Assembly: GCA_020086605.1 (NCBI GenBank)
Contig: JACBWW010000020.1
Span: forward strand, 15,740,411 to 15,804,410
DNA length: 64,000 nucleotides
DNA from: Lanius collurio
Taxonomy: Eukaryota > Chordata > Aves > Passeriformes > Laniidae
Reading direction: 5' to 3'
Shown here: positions 41,303-53,529 of the stretch, in pieces
Layout of the letters: each line of letters starts with the position of its first letter
Numbering within the stretch: position 1 is the first letter of the stretch
Made by a program: the position numbers and the translations under genes
The notes under the pieces: model-generated
Told to the model about the DNA's origin: nothing
What the model saw: the letters and a program-made list of their open reading frames with translations, nothing else
Database searches by the model: none

Positions 41303-41520
41303 CACTGGGCAACCTGATCCAGTGCCTCACCAGCCTCATAGTAAAGATTTTTTTCATAATACCTAATCTAAAGTTAACTTTCTTTCAGTTTGAACCTATT
41401 TCCCCTTGTCCTGTCACTACATGTTGTTGTAAAAAGCCTCTCTTCATCTTCCTTGTAGGCTCCCTGCAGATACTGAAGGCTGCAATCATGTCATCCCAAA
41501 GTCTTCTTTAGAATGAACAA
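41301..41520 (-). mobile_element. CR1 LINE fragment, antisense, lacking its 3' end
   Basis: Reverse complement of CR1 3' sequence: ctgggcaacctgatccagtg, cctcaccagcctcat, ccccttgtcctgtcactaca, then tcttccttgtaggctccctg and a final match to gaatgaacaa. The CR1 3' terminus, expected at the left, is missing. Instead the LTR-like element lies there. Confidence 0.88.
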
Positions 41521-44500
41521 ATATACTGTTAGATATTATGAAAAGTGATAGGATAATGAGCCTTTTGAGATTAGCAAGTAGTGCCATTCTGAGAATTCAG
41601 TAACAAAACCGACATTGGCATGATTTGGGATGTAGAGTCTCTTGACCTACACTAGGTAGCAGTCATGTTAGAAATTCAGTTCTCAGGGAACTTGACACTT
41701 TTTTCCTATCCATTAAGCATAAAGCACAATCCTATTCTGACCTGAAGTACAGAATGGTCCAGAGTAGACATTCTCTATCTACATTCATTCCTATGCCTGA
41801 GCCACAGTCAAAAGAGACATTTGCCAGCTTAAAAGCATTATTTGTTTAGATTTTCCCATTAGACTTGTCTCTGAGAAGAGCCACTAGTACTTCACTAACA
41901 GTGATGTCATCTCAACAGATCTCCCTGGGCAATTCTGGTCTTGGGTTGTTAATTTGGTTTATGGATGGATACCTACCTGTTAGAGAGAACTGTGGTAGAT
42001 CAGTGATTTTCTGCCATCTGTAAACAGATGGATTGAAATTAGTTACTAATTGGGGTGAGGGACCTCAGCATATGAAATATCAACCACCTGGGCCATAAAG
42101 TCATCCATCTGCTTGTAAAACTCTGGTGCTTCATAATGTCCATAGCTCTTGTAATGCCTAAAAATGGCTCAGTGTGATATCTTCACAATATTTGCAGCTG
42201 GAAAGGATCCAGGTTTCAATCTTTCTTTTGGCTGATGGTGTTGACACAGCCTTCAAACCAGGCAGTGATTAAATCTTAGATTTCTGAGTTTAAAAACACA
42301 ATATTGCTTTGAGCTGCATTTTAAACTAGTAAGTATTCTTTCACTTCTTATGTAAGCAATCTGCTTATAATAGCAGACCACTGTCTTGCAAGCAAAGCAT
42401 TGCAATGGAATTATCTCAAGCTGTCAGTGTCTGTTTTAACACTTGCATACACGATCCCAAATGTCCGGGGGTGTCTCAAATATATATATTCCGCTACAAG
42501 CGTTAAGACTTAAATCTTGGATTTGTTGCTAGAACAGGATGCTGTAACCATAGCGATTACCTTTCAGTTGCTAGACTTTGATTCGCCATGAAATGAAGAA
42601 GAAAAAGGCTTGGGGAGAGATTTAAACAGTTCACCCAATATTGAACTGACACCTACTGCTGAATCTATGTTGATACTGTAGGAAATAGGTATCTCTATGA
42701 CAAGCAAGCTTTACAGACAGAATTTGTAGAAGGAATACCATTTAAAACTGACTGAAATCAGGATTAAACAACAAGAATTCTTCCTGTAAATACAAAAAGG
42801 GAGAAATACTGTTCTCACGGTACACAGAACACTAACATAACAGATATCTCCATCACTGAAGGGCTTTTCCCAAACATGAGGTTGGTGATACAGGAGAGGA
42901 TATATGATGAAAAAACAAGTGCTGGGCAAGGACCAAGCTGTCTTGTTGCTGCCCTGGAGCTGAGACATAAGAGTATTATGCATGTCATAAAACTGTGGCA
43001 GCTACCATTGCAGCAGACCACATGCAATACCTATAAAGCCTACTGAATTTCATTGTGCTACAGCCAAAACCAAGCTATTCTCCCATCCTATCCTCTACAC
43101 ATTCTCAATAGGATTACATTGCCTGTATACATGTTTCTTGCAGAAACCACAAAACTCTAACTCATCTGTAGCTATTTCACTGCTCAATACACCAACATTT
43201 GTTTGTCTATCCTAATCTAGGAGAGACCCAAGAGTCAACATTCATCTGTCTTAGAACAAGAGAGCTGTCCTGCTGTCTAAGACTTAGTTTCCATTTAAAG
43301 TCCTGTCTCCACTGTAGCCAGCATCCAATACTATATAAAAAAGTATAAGAATCTTCCAACACAGAAAAGTGGAGCAATCTCCCCCCAACATTATTTTCAT
43401 TCTGACCCACAAAAGGGAAGCTATTTTATCCTGAACCATGCTAATTTATATTCCTCCAAAGATTTATTTACAACACACTTTCGTAAGCCTGTTTTAACAA
43501 GTGCAAATTAGGTGTCACTTTTGTCACTAAAAATAGCAAACTGAAAAGCGTACTAGAAGAGTAATCTATTTCACTCAAATTATGAGAAATTATAGGAGAT
43601 CTCCCCATGACAACACTGGTAAATGCTGGAGATTTGTTTCTAGTACTGTGCTCTAGATTTCAGAGTAGGTGGAAAAAGGAGGCAGGACTATCTGCTTCTG
43701 ATAATCTGCTAACACTAACTGTTAGAACAAGGTGTTCAAGTTCCAGAGCCACTATCTGATTTTCTGTCCTTTTCCAAAGAAAATGGACTATTGCACCCGG
43801 CAAGTTTGCTGTAGGATATGTTAGAAAGTTAGTCTAGTGAAAGGAATGTACTAAGGTGAGAGCAAAGAAAGGCAGAGCTGTCCCTTGTTGATTCTTAAAC
43901 TCCATTCTCCACTCCATTCACTAGCTCTATAATTATTGTCTGAGAAGAGATAATCTTCAGGGAACAGATGTTCGTACTATCCTGAGATACCTTAAGCTGT
44001 TGTAATTAGTGGAAAGCGAGCAGAAGGATAAATTATTTTGTAGTTCAGTAAATTTATTACTATACCCTAACAGATCTAAAAGCCGTTCCTGCTATAAATA
44101 AGTGAAAAACTACAAATCCATTTCAATAAAACATACCTATCTGGAGAGTCCTGTGACTAACCAGCATGTTTATCTCTAAGCATGATGCATGTTTATCTCT
44201 ACTGATGCAAACCCACTGGTTCTCTAACTATTTAACCAAGGTTTATGTGATTAAGTAAGGCAAATAACAGGCAAAATATGGAAAAGGTCCATTTTACTAA
44301 ACCCATATTTGTCTTCACCTATACCATATCATCAGGAACTTTAACTGAAGGCACTTGCCATATCACTTCAAAGATTTTCTTTCTGCAGGGCGTGTTGCTA
44401 TCATCCCCTTCTTGCCACAGACTCTTTTTGTAGGTGGCAAGAGGAAAAGAAGTTACATTTGTCCCATAATTTACTCCTCTACAGGAGTGCTGTTTCACTG

Positions 44501-47399
44501 ACATTGGTTTCCATTTATGTCCACAAGCACCTCATTTATCAACACTGTCTTCAGAAAAGTCAAGCCTTCTGGACCTCTACACTTCATAGTACTCTGATAA
44601 TAGCACTTAGGATTAGTTGTGCAAGAAGTTAAACCAGTCCTACAAAAGGCTGTAGGTGAGAAAATACTACACTTCAGCTTTGAGCAATAGTGTCACAGAC
44701 CTAGGCTTCACAGTTTGGCCAGCTGCATGTAGATCTTCTCTGGATGAATACAAATCTATTTTAGTGGAAAATTAGTCTTACTACGCAGTGGAAGCATTAA
44801 GAAAAAGAAACAGAAAAGCAGTCATATTTGAGGAAGGAGGAATAAATGCATAGGAACAGTTTGAAATGCCTGTTTCACTCCTGAAAACACTGAATTTCCA
44901 TTCCTCTCTTGGATTGAAATTGTCTAATTTGCAAAACAGTGAAAATTTACCAGTAACAAAAATCTGTTTGCTTGTTTCTAAATGGAAAAATATTCATTAG
45001 GACTTTCAGTTGGCACAGTTAAGGCTCTACAATGACTCCAGAAATTAAGGCTTCAGAAGAAAACATTGCTTGGCCAACAACCCATGGATTTAGGATCCCT
45101 CAGCCCTCAATCGTCCCTCTAGCATATATCATATCGGTTGCAATAAATTCAGGATGCCAGGACACACCAGACTTATGCCATCTGCACCAGTGCTCATCAT
45201 TCATGAATTTCTTTTTAGACGTTTTAACTTTATCCTTCATAGTGTGACGCAGCTGTCTCTAAAAAGCACCAAGGGAAGTGAAGCTATGTGCTATGAAGCT
45301 ACATGTACTTCTGCTGTTCTTTCAAGGTGGACCAAAAAAATTAATATTTCAGAGGCACGGGGACAGGTAAAAAAAAAAAAAACCAGACAAAAACTCAACA
45401 AATCAACTCCATGCTTCTGCCAGCAAGGCTCCATCTGCCCCTCTTGGAGGTCACCATGATGGACAAGCTTCACAGCAGCACCTCAGCATTCTATAGCAGA
45501 CTGTAGCAAACCAAGGAAAGCTGAAGAGTCAGGAGTGGCTTTCTTTGCTTCTTTTCCAAATGTTGTGGATGCCAATGTCAATTCCCCCCCCCCCCGAGTT
45601 AATGAGCAAGCAGACAAAGACAAGGTAATTCTGAAACAGTTGACTGGCTGATGAGCTCCCATGGTATTTTAATACTGTGAAAACACTAATAAACTTACAT
45701 TATAGGAGAGCAGATAGGCTACTAGATGCCAACCCACTAGATGCTTGGGTATCACAGTTATTTAAGAATGATTGGTGCAACCCTGGCAATAGATCTGAGC
45801 TGCTTCTGTCACTCTGACTTGATGCTGTAGAACAGCTGTACCTAGCTACTAAACCCAGTCTCTGCTGTAGCCTCATGCCTGGCACCACGCTGCTAACTCA
45901 CTCTGGTTCACCCTGGCCTCCTCTGACTAGAAAGCATGAAAATTGCCTTGACTGAGAACAGTGGTACATGTGTTCTGGGATCTTTCACAAGTCCTGTAGT
46001 TTTTCCTGCCTCATTTTTGGGACTGTAAATCCTGCTCCAGAACTATAATATCACAGCTGCTCTAGCTGCTCTGCAAAGCTGCTTTGCCTTCCTCCTTCAC
46101 TCTTAGTTGTCCTTTCCTGCCCCAGAACCAATGCTTGGGTAGCCATTGGTGGTGCAGACAGGATCAAGGAATTTACTTGCATAAAAAACACCATGCAAAA
46201 ATAGCAATGACAAAGTTAATCTCTAACCTGGATTCCTTCCACGTCCTTACTAGTTATTCAAATGTATGTGGTCACACAGGAAGGGATGAAAGTAGCAGCT
46301 GTCTGGGGCTTCACTGAAGTGAAATCCTTCTGAAACTGCAGTCTCAGAGAGAGGTTTTACTTCCCCAAGCATTAAATAAAACTGATTTTGAGGTTTACCT
46401 TGTTTATAAAGTTATTTGCATAAAGACACTTTCCCAGATTTTCAGTATATTGGCACCAATCCCAGCTTTCTGCACTAAGCTACTCAATTCTTCAAATAAT
46501 TACTAATCTCATCTTCTCTCTAGTTACATATTTTACAGGAAAGAGAGCCTGCACCTCCATATCCTAATCAGTACTCAAGAGTATTAATCAGATTCTTTCC
46601 AACTGACAGATGAGTTATATGCTCTTGCTTGGTTTTAGTTCTTTCTCCTAAAATTTCTACACATACTATAAAATATTTTGAAATGTTGGTTCCCATGAGA
46701 CTGGCAACAGCACTGTATTGTAGGGTTTTAACCAGATTAATCATATTAAGTTAGCCAGTACCATTGGTTATCCATTTGATTATGCTGTTAGTAAAATAAA
46801 AATAAAACAAAAAGTCCTTTTCTATCAACAATCTAAAAATACTCTGCATTCTGCTCTGAGGAGTTGGTGTCAACAATACATGTCTTTAAAGGCAAACTGC
46901 TTCCCTGCAAAAGCCAAAAGCAAATTTTCCATAGAAGGTCTGCATCAGTGTTGTAAACCCGTCGACTGTGATGTTAGATTATCATGTAAGCAGCTTAATG
47001 ATATTTAAATTATGCAGCTCATGAGAAATCACATGAAGAGCTTTTCCACAAGCTGCCTTTTGTAAAAACATCCCAGATAAAAAGCAGGTATTTGCAGCAT
47101 GTTTGGTTTGCAGTGACCCCAAGATGACAGAATTCAGGATCTAGAGGATAGCTGAGACAGTGAGCAGTGGAGTTAGGACTGACTCAGGACATCAGGACAG
47201 TAGAATTTGGCTTATTTGGGTAATTGCTATGGAAAATTCCCCCACAGGCAGCCCTCAAGGAGGAAGAGATGAGGCTGAATTTTAAGAAGAAACAGAAACA
47301 ACCCACCATGTCATGTAAGAAGGCCAGAATTTCACCAGCAGAACTGCCAGGCTAAGACAGAAGCTTCTCCTTGAACTAAAACACAGGAGGGAGCATACA
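41521..47399. other. Intronic stretch without genes
   Basis: About 5.9 kb of unique AT-rich sequence with only chance open frames under about 100 codons. It includes an A run near 45370 and a run of 12 C at 45584-45595. No exon, RNA gene or clear transposable element is seen. Confidence 0.55.
45584..45595. repeat. Poly-C run
   Basis: Twelve consecutive C bases in otherwise AT-rich intron. Such runs are prone to length errors and slippage. Confidence 0.9.
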
Positions 47400-48822
47400 G
47401 GAGGAGGAAACAAGGCAATAGAACTGGCAGGGAAACCAGAAACAAGAATTACTGTTCAACTGGCTGGAAAAGAGAGGAAATGGAGATGCCCTCTGCGTGA
47501 GAAAACAGCTGGAGTACTTGGAGCTCTCCCTTGGGATGGATCAGAAGCCAAAAAACAGTTTATGGATCAAGATTAGCAGCCAAACATTGTTTGGCCTTGT
47601 TGTAGTGGGCATCTACTACAGACATCATGACCAGTAAGAAAATGCAGACAAGACTTTCTTCCAGCAACTGGAAGAAGTCTCACATACACAGGTCCTGTTC
47701 CTCATGGGAGACTAACCACTGTTGTATCTGCCCGAAGGATGACAGAGGAGGGCTCGGATAATCTGGAAGACTTCTTGAATGCACTGATGACAACTTCCTG
47801 GTAGCTAAGAAGCTAACAGGAGAACACGGTTTGCTAGACCTTGTGGTTACAAGAAGAAAATAAACTTTGTCTGAGATAAGAAAGTTAGAGGCAGCTTTAG
47901 CTGCAATAACTATTAGATGGTAAACTTCAGGAATCTGAGAGGAGAGAAAAACAACAAAAAGCAGGATCATAACCCTGGATTTCAGGAGAGCGGCTAAGGC
48001 TTCCTCTGATTTTCATGTCTCAAATTGTCTCAATCTCAATGAGATCCTTCCAAGCTAAAAGAGTCTTTGATTCTATGAAGCATAAAAATATTACTTCAAC
48101 TCCTGTTTGGGTCTGACAGTAAAAAGAGGCAAGGCAACAAGAAAGGCTTCTCTAGTTACATTAATTGTAAAAAGAAGAGGCATACAGCATGGGTCAGAAG
48201 GTAATTACGAGTTCACTGACAATAATTTCAAAACTGCTGCCTGCCCTTGTGAAAAATGTGTGTCCTCAGAGAGGTCTGTGGTGATAAGAAAAACAAACAC
48301 TATACCCATCTCTGGGTCCAGCCAGGAAACTCAGAATTCAGCAGATGGGAAACTGATAGATTAAGCAGCAGCTGAATACAAACCACAAAGGTCACTGTCA
48401 TCATGTAAACTGTATACTAAGTGACACTAACAGGGGTGTGGGCAGCACAGGGGGAAATTATTACCCTGCCATATTCTGTAACAGTAAGGCTGCACTTACA
48501 ACAGGGTCTCCCATTTCTTTCCTGATACTGAGAAACTGAAAAGGATCCAGTAAAAACCTGTCAATGTGGCCAGGGTCTTGAGCACATAACCTATCAGAAG
48601 AGACGTGGGAACTTGACTTGCTTTGGTTGGCAAGGACAAAAGCCAAATGCAAACCTCATGGCAGCCTTCAGTTTCCTTGAGGGAAGATTGCACTCAGTAG
48701 TGGCAGATGAAATAATGAAGAGCAGCAACTGGTAATTGCACCTAGGGAGGGTCAGAGTAGATGTCAGGAAAGACTTCTCACCAAAAACGTAGGGCAGCAC
48801 TGGAAGAGTGTGAATACAGATG
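47400..48822 (+). mobile_element. Old CR1 LINE, ORF2 region and 3' part (left piece)
   Basis: Decayed CR1 ORF2 sequence. Blocks appear in family order: gaaaacagctggagtacttg with gagctctcccttgggatgga, tgggcatctactacagacat, then tgatgacaacttcctggtag, ctagaccttgtggttacaag and ccctggatttcaggagagcg. After these come ccaagctaaaagagtctttg, caacaagaaaggcttctcta and, after loss of most of the reverse-transcriptase core, the C-terminal/3' region from about 48510 (aacctcatggcagccttcag, ggcagcactggaagag). Frames are broken throughout. The start is uncertain. The same element continues at 49869 beyond an LTR-like insertion. Confidence 0.75.
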
Positions 48823-49868
48823 TGATGTGATGCAGGTGGGGGGGGAGGTGGAAAGAGCGTTGTGTCTGTACGATCACGTCCTTGTGGGAGCAGCAAACGC
48901 ACTCGGACACACTCTGGCACACCATAGTTGGTGGATACTCACTGCCACTCACACACACACGAAGTCAGATAGACCCTGCAGCGTCCCCGGGGACACAGAG
49001 GCAGGATGGGTCCTTTGTAAGGAGTTCCGAGGGGTATATTGGAGTTCCCGCTCAAAGGGACCCAGGAACCAAAGGTTTTTTGGGGTCCCTGCTCAAAGGC
49101 ACCCAAAGAACATTGAGGGGCCTGGGTGTTGCGGTGGACCCCCCTGGACCTCCCCCGGCCAGGTCCCTGCCATGTGACTCTGAGATAGCTGGGTCTGTCT
49201 AATGTTCAAGCAGCTGGGCTCTGATCTGGTTGGTTGTTTATCCCAGCTCTGCCCTGGTATCCCCTTTCCCCCTCTCTGTGACCAATGGGACACAAAGCCT
49301 CGTTCTCTTACGCCAGCTGATTCTTGCCCAGGTCGGTGCTCTGTCTCTCGGGACAGAGGAAATAAATGAGTTAACATCATAAAGGGTGTTTGAGCTATAT
49401 TTCTCTTCTCTACTTCTGCCTCTGGTGAGCAGCTATCAACTAGCACTGGCTTAAGTGGGGCTGCACAGTCGAGGAATATTTAGGCTGTTTGTAAATGGTT
49501 TAAGATATTTCAAGGCATAAAGAGGCAAGCTTACCACAGAAATTAAGCAGTGGACAAAGCTATTCAATTACCAGACCCGGGGTTTTATCCAGAGTGGCAC
49601 TGAGGGAGGGGCAGAACATCAGAGACCTCTTATCTGGGGGCTAGGGGGTGGAGAGGGTGTGAGGTGACTGGACAGTGACTGGGGAAGGCGAGGGGTTGAG
49701 CAAGGGGACCAGGAATCAGTGGGGTATTAAGGAAAGGAGAGCTATCTAGAACATGGACTTAAAAGGGGGTGGTCTCAGACTTCTGAGCCTGCCCACCAGC
49801 GGACCTCCACTGTTTTGGGACTCTGTGGCTCCTTGGTCATTCCTGCAGTGGACTCAACCACTGCAACA
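48823..49868 (+). mobile_element. LTR-like insertion (1,046 bp) with 6-bp target-site duplication
   Basis: The segment begins TGATGTGATGCAGG and ends CACTGCAACA, so it has the TG...CA ends of an LTR. It is flanked on both sides by CAGATG (48817-48822 and 49869-49874). Removing it rejoins a CR1 (…gcactggaagag… to gttgtggaattccc…), which confirms both edges. Inside are a CCAAT motif near 49282, an AATAAA signal at 49361-49366 and two related blocks (ttcccgctcaaagggaccca and gtccctgctcaaaggcaccc, about 49045-49105). A short hairpin lies next to the 3' end (gcagtgg/ccactgc). It is more GC-rich than the surrounding intron. A 6-bp duplication is typical of class II (ERVK-like) elements. No retroviral genes were seen, so a solo LTR is likely. 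The ~500 bp after AATAAA is long for R-U5, so a composite is possible. Confidence 0.7.
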
Positions 49869-50000
49869 CAGATGTTGTGGAATTCCCATTCTTCAGGGTC
49901 TTCAAGAGAAAGCAGTATCTCAACCTGAGACAGGGTTGGTGACAGTCCTGCTTCCAGCAGAAGATTAGACTAGAAATTCCCAGAGGATTTTGCAACCAGC
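49869..50000 (+). mobile_element. CR1 LINE 3' end (right piece of the split element)
   Basis: This continues the CR1 from 48822: gttgtggaattcccattctt, gggtcttcaagag, then a degenerate agattagactagaaattccc agagg block and the end near ttttgcaacc. It matches the last part of the CR1 3' untranslated region. The exact terminus is decayed. Confidence 0.7.
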
Positions 50001-53000
50001 ATGTCAGTAGTCTTCTAGTACTATGACAGTGTCACTAACACCCTTAGTGTTATCCACTCCAAGCACCAAATGCCTCCGCTTTGACTGTCATTATAAAGGA
50101 GAAATGTCATGATGTGCCTCTATCCCTGGTTTCCAAATGCAGCACAAAATGTATCAGCCTGATCTATCGTTTATGGGTTAGAATCCTGCAAAGCAGTCAG
50201 CGTGCCAGAAATATACAGGAAAATTATCTCTGGCCATGTAAGTCATCATAATCATGACCATCATGAGCACTATTCAATCATAAACCTAATGAACAATGAA
50301 ACAAAGTTGTCCTGAGCAGTTAGGGGAAAAAAAGTAGTAGTTACACACAAAGTTACAAAGCAACCAACCAATCAAAAAACCCACAAAAACCCAAACCAAA
50401 AATACCCTCACACACTAAAAAAAACACAGTAAGGTATACACAAGTCTAAAGATCTGGCAGCAGCTCTGTAATTACTGTTTCTATTCCAGGTAGAGCCACT
50501 GACTCATCGCATGTCACTTTGACCTCCATCTGCTTTGCTCGAAACTAAAGAAAATTGATATAGTAGAATGACAGCTGAGAACCAGGCAGGAGGAATCAAA
50601 TAGATTTCAATCACAAGACCCATAGAAATAAAAATAACTCCTGCTCCTAAATGGGAAAAAAACCCTTATATATATATATATTAAGGCATTAAAAAGAAAA
50701 GGTCAGTTGCTGTTCTTAAAAAGTTAGCCCAGCCTCATACTAAGATATATGTACCTTTCCTCCTAAATTGTTAAGCATCTTCTGGAGCCAAAGGGTCTAG
50801 GTATGGTAGGCTGTCTTTATTTCTGATTTCTTACTTTTAAGTTTGACTTAAGATGAGGCCCTGCACAACACAGAATTAAGGTTTGTGAGGATTTTCTTTT
50901 ACTTCACGTGGTCAGCTACTTCGTCCTGTGACTCCAAATTCGTTTTTACATTGCAGATATTCACTTTCTTGGGCTTTCTTTAACTTTATGACCAGTTCCT
51001 ATAAGATTTCTGGTACTCTTAGCACTTACACAATAGTATTCAAGACAAAAGCCACAAACCTCTCCCATCTGCTCCTGAGACTGCAATCAGTTCAGCTTCA
51101 TCTGCAGCACTGTGCACTGGCACCACAAAGAATTCTGAGCTCTTAGCACTGTGTCATCCTCCTTAGACATTCAGTGCCCTTTGTAATGGTCTTATAGTTC
51201 ACCCCTGCTGAGCTAGATGGAAATTACAAAGGAAAAAAATAATCAAGTGCTTCAGCAACAACCATTGTTAGAAAACAGGCTGCTTTCCAATTATCTTGCT
51301 TGTAGGTAGCAAGGGAAGTGGGGTTTAATTATTTCTTCACTCTTCCACAATATTTTTCCTTAATGGGAACTTCAAAGTGCTGTACTCTTCCAACAATCTT
51401 TGCTTAGTTTGCTTTAGTCCTCACATCACATTCTACGTGATAAACCCTCAGAATTGATCTATGCCCAACTCATGAGTCAGTCCTCCACCAGTAAGGAGCT
51501 CTCTCCATATGGTCCACACAAAAAGATGGGAAGTACAGTTTTCACCCAAATGCCCAGTCCTACTCCTGTGTATTGGTGCTTCATCTCCAAGCTGAATGAA
51601 CTATTTGGAAATGTCAGTTAAAGCTTGAAATTTCTTCTCCTTGGAGTGCTTTCTCCACCTGTTCGCAGAGAGGAGAGGACAGCACTTCCTGAGCACAAGG
51701 TCACAGTCCTCAAATATCATTCCACCATTCCCTTTCATGCCTGCACGTGAACAGACAAGTTTTTGTAAAACTCAGAGAAGGATGCTGAAATATTCTGGAC
51801 TTCAGCATAAAGCAGCACATAATGCATAGAATAACTTTCCATTTTAGTTGTCAATACTTGGCCTTGAGCATTAACTGGAGTCTGCAGACACAGGCAGGCA
51901 GGTATGGGCCCCCTGGACCACTTGAGTTTGTTTGGGGGGTTTTTGGAAAAACTTGTTTTCAGCTGTGTCACAGAGAAATATCTGAGAGAAAACGTGTTTT
52001 TCTCTTAGTGCTGTCTAAATTTGCTCTTAAAAGATGTATGTAGACTTTCATTAACATATGTTGGTCTGTGGGCTACTTGGCAGTAATAAACTCTTCTTTT
52101 CCTTTGTTTTCTCTTCGGTTGTTCTTTCTGAAACCCCAGGTGCCCTCACTGGAGCCAAAGTATGAAGGACACTGTTACGTAAAAATGCATGAACACATTA
52201 AATATAGTTACTGTGTGTGCCGCGACACTTTTATTTCTTTACTCTAGCATTCATTACATTGACATCTAACCCAAGTGTTTATATCTCCTGTGCCATATTT
52301 TTCCTGTTCTCCACCCCTCCCCTCATGCATCTTTATGACAGTATTACCCTCCATACAAAAAAAAAGACTAGCAGCTTCAAAAGCTAAGTCAAATATCATG
52401 GGAATAGATACCTTTGCTTGTTTCCTACAGGTACTGAAAGTGATCTTTCCAGGAATATGAATCCCTCCATGGACATGATCTGATTCTATTGTTGGCAATT
52501 AGCATAGCCACTTAAGACAGATGGTGTTAAATTTGAGCTGTGAAAAGTGTTATAGTGGTGTATCTCACTGCTATCACAGACAGTGGGTTATGCAGCTGGC
52601 AGTTTGAAGTGCAGCTGAGAATGGTATAATAATTTTCCACCTTTATTAAAGGAGTTTCTGGCATGCAGTGAGGATAACAGTAACCCATCTGTAAGCGTAC
52701 CTTACGTGCTACCTTACTTTCTTGCTAAATTTTGGCAAGTCCACTTCTAATCAAAGTGTTCCACATTACTATTTAGTATCATCATTTCTCTTCTTCCTAT
52801 ACAAAGAGCAAATGGCACATTTAAGCCTTTCAGGTTAGCAGTGTTCAAATATGAGGGAAAAAAAGCAGCAAAGGGCAAGGCAGTGGGTTACTGATTTAAA
52901 GTATGGAAGTCCTTGCTCTTGTCTCCAAGAGGAAAAGCAGAACACACAAGATAAAATTGGGATTTTACCCTGCTCTATGTTAAATAATACAAAAACAATA

Positions 53001-53529
53001 GAACACAACTGTCATAAAAATCTATTTAAATGTCAGAAGCATTTATTACTGCTTCTGCTAAGCATTATTACTAAAACACTGAAGAAAATGCAACAAAATA
53101 CATAGTTTATAGCTGCAACTGAGGAATGTTTTGCTTTTTGCTTTGCTTTTCCAGTAATGATTGAAGATATTGGATGCAATTCTTATCCCATTGCAGTTCA
53201 TGGGACTTTTGCTTTGACTGCAAGGAGTAATACTGGATCCCAATACAGTAATGCCTTCACTTGCTTCATTATTATGATTCTGATCTTGTTCTTGGCTGTG
53301 CTTTGAGCGATAAAGAGCATCATCATTACAACTGTATGGATTCCTGCTAGATCTTTGCTTCTTTCTGTGAGACACAACTGTGATGCCACATACATAATTG
53401 TGAAGTTATAAATGCCAACAAGTTTTAGGGAACACTTTTGTGAAGAATTATCAGCACATTTGAACAACAAAAATGCAAAGCACTTTACTAGCAACTGGAA
53501 CTACTAACTGGATCAAACAAAATTTAAAA
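50001..53529. other. Intronic stretch without genes
   Basis: Unique AT-rich sequence. It includes an A/C-rich tract at 50355-50430 and a (TA)n run at 50666-50681. No exon or RNA gene is seen. Confidence 0.55.
50355..50430. repeat. A/C-rich low-complexity tract and nearby (TA)n
   Basis: Runs such as caaccaaccaatcaaaaaac and ccaaaccaaaaa give a stretch with almost no G or T. A separate short (TA)n lies at 50666-50681. Confidence 0.8.

Noticed and set aside
42543..42559. A second X-box-like palindrome (gtaaccatagcgattac)
   Set aside because: The right half site does not fit RGYAAC and the symmetry is imperfect.
48025..48085. A CR1 3' terminal tail (ctttgattctatgaa) in the middle of the 47.4-kb CR1
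   Set aside because: It looks like the usual CR1 end, but the block ccaagctaaaagagtctttg…atgaag aligns better, and in the right order, with an internal ORF2 segment, so the element is collinear and not two insertions.
48594..49446. Several frames of 100-138 codons on both strands
   Set aside because: They lie in GC-rich LTR-like and CR1 sequence and have low-complexity, unrelated translations. GC-rich repeats simply carry fewer stop codons.
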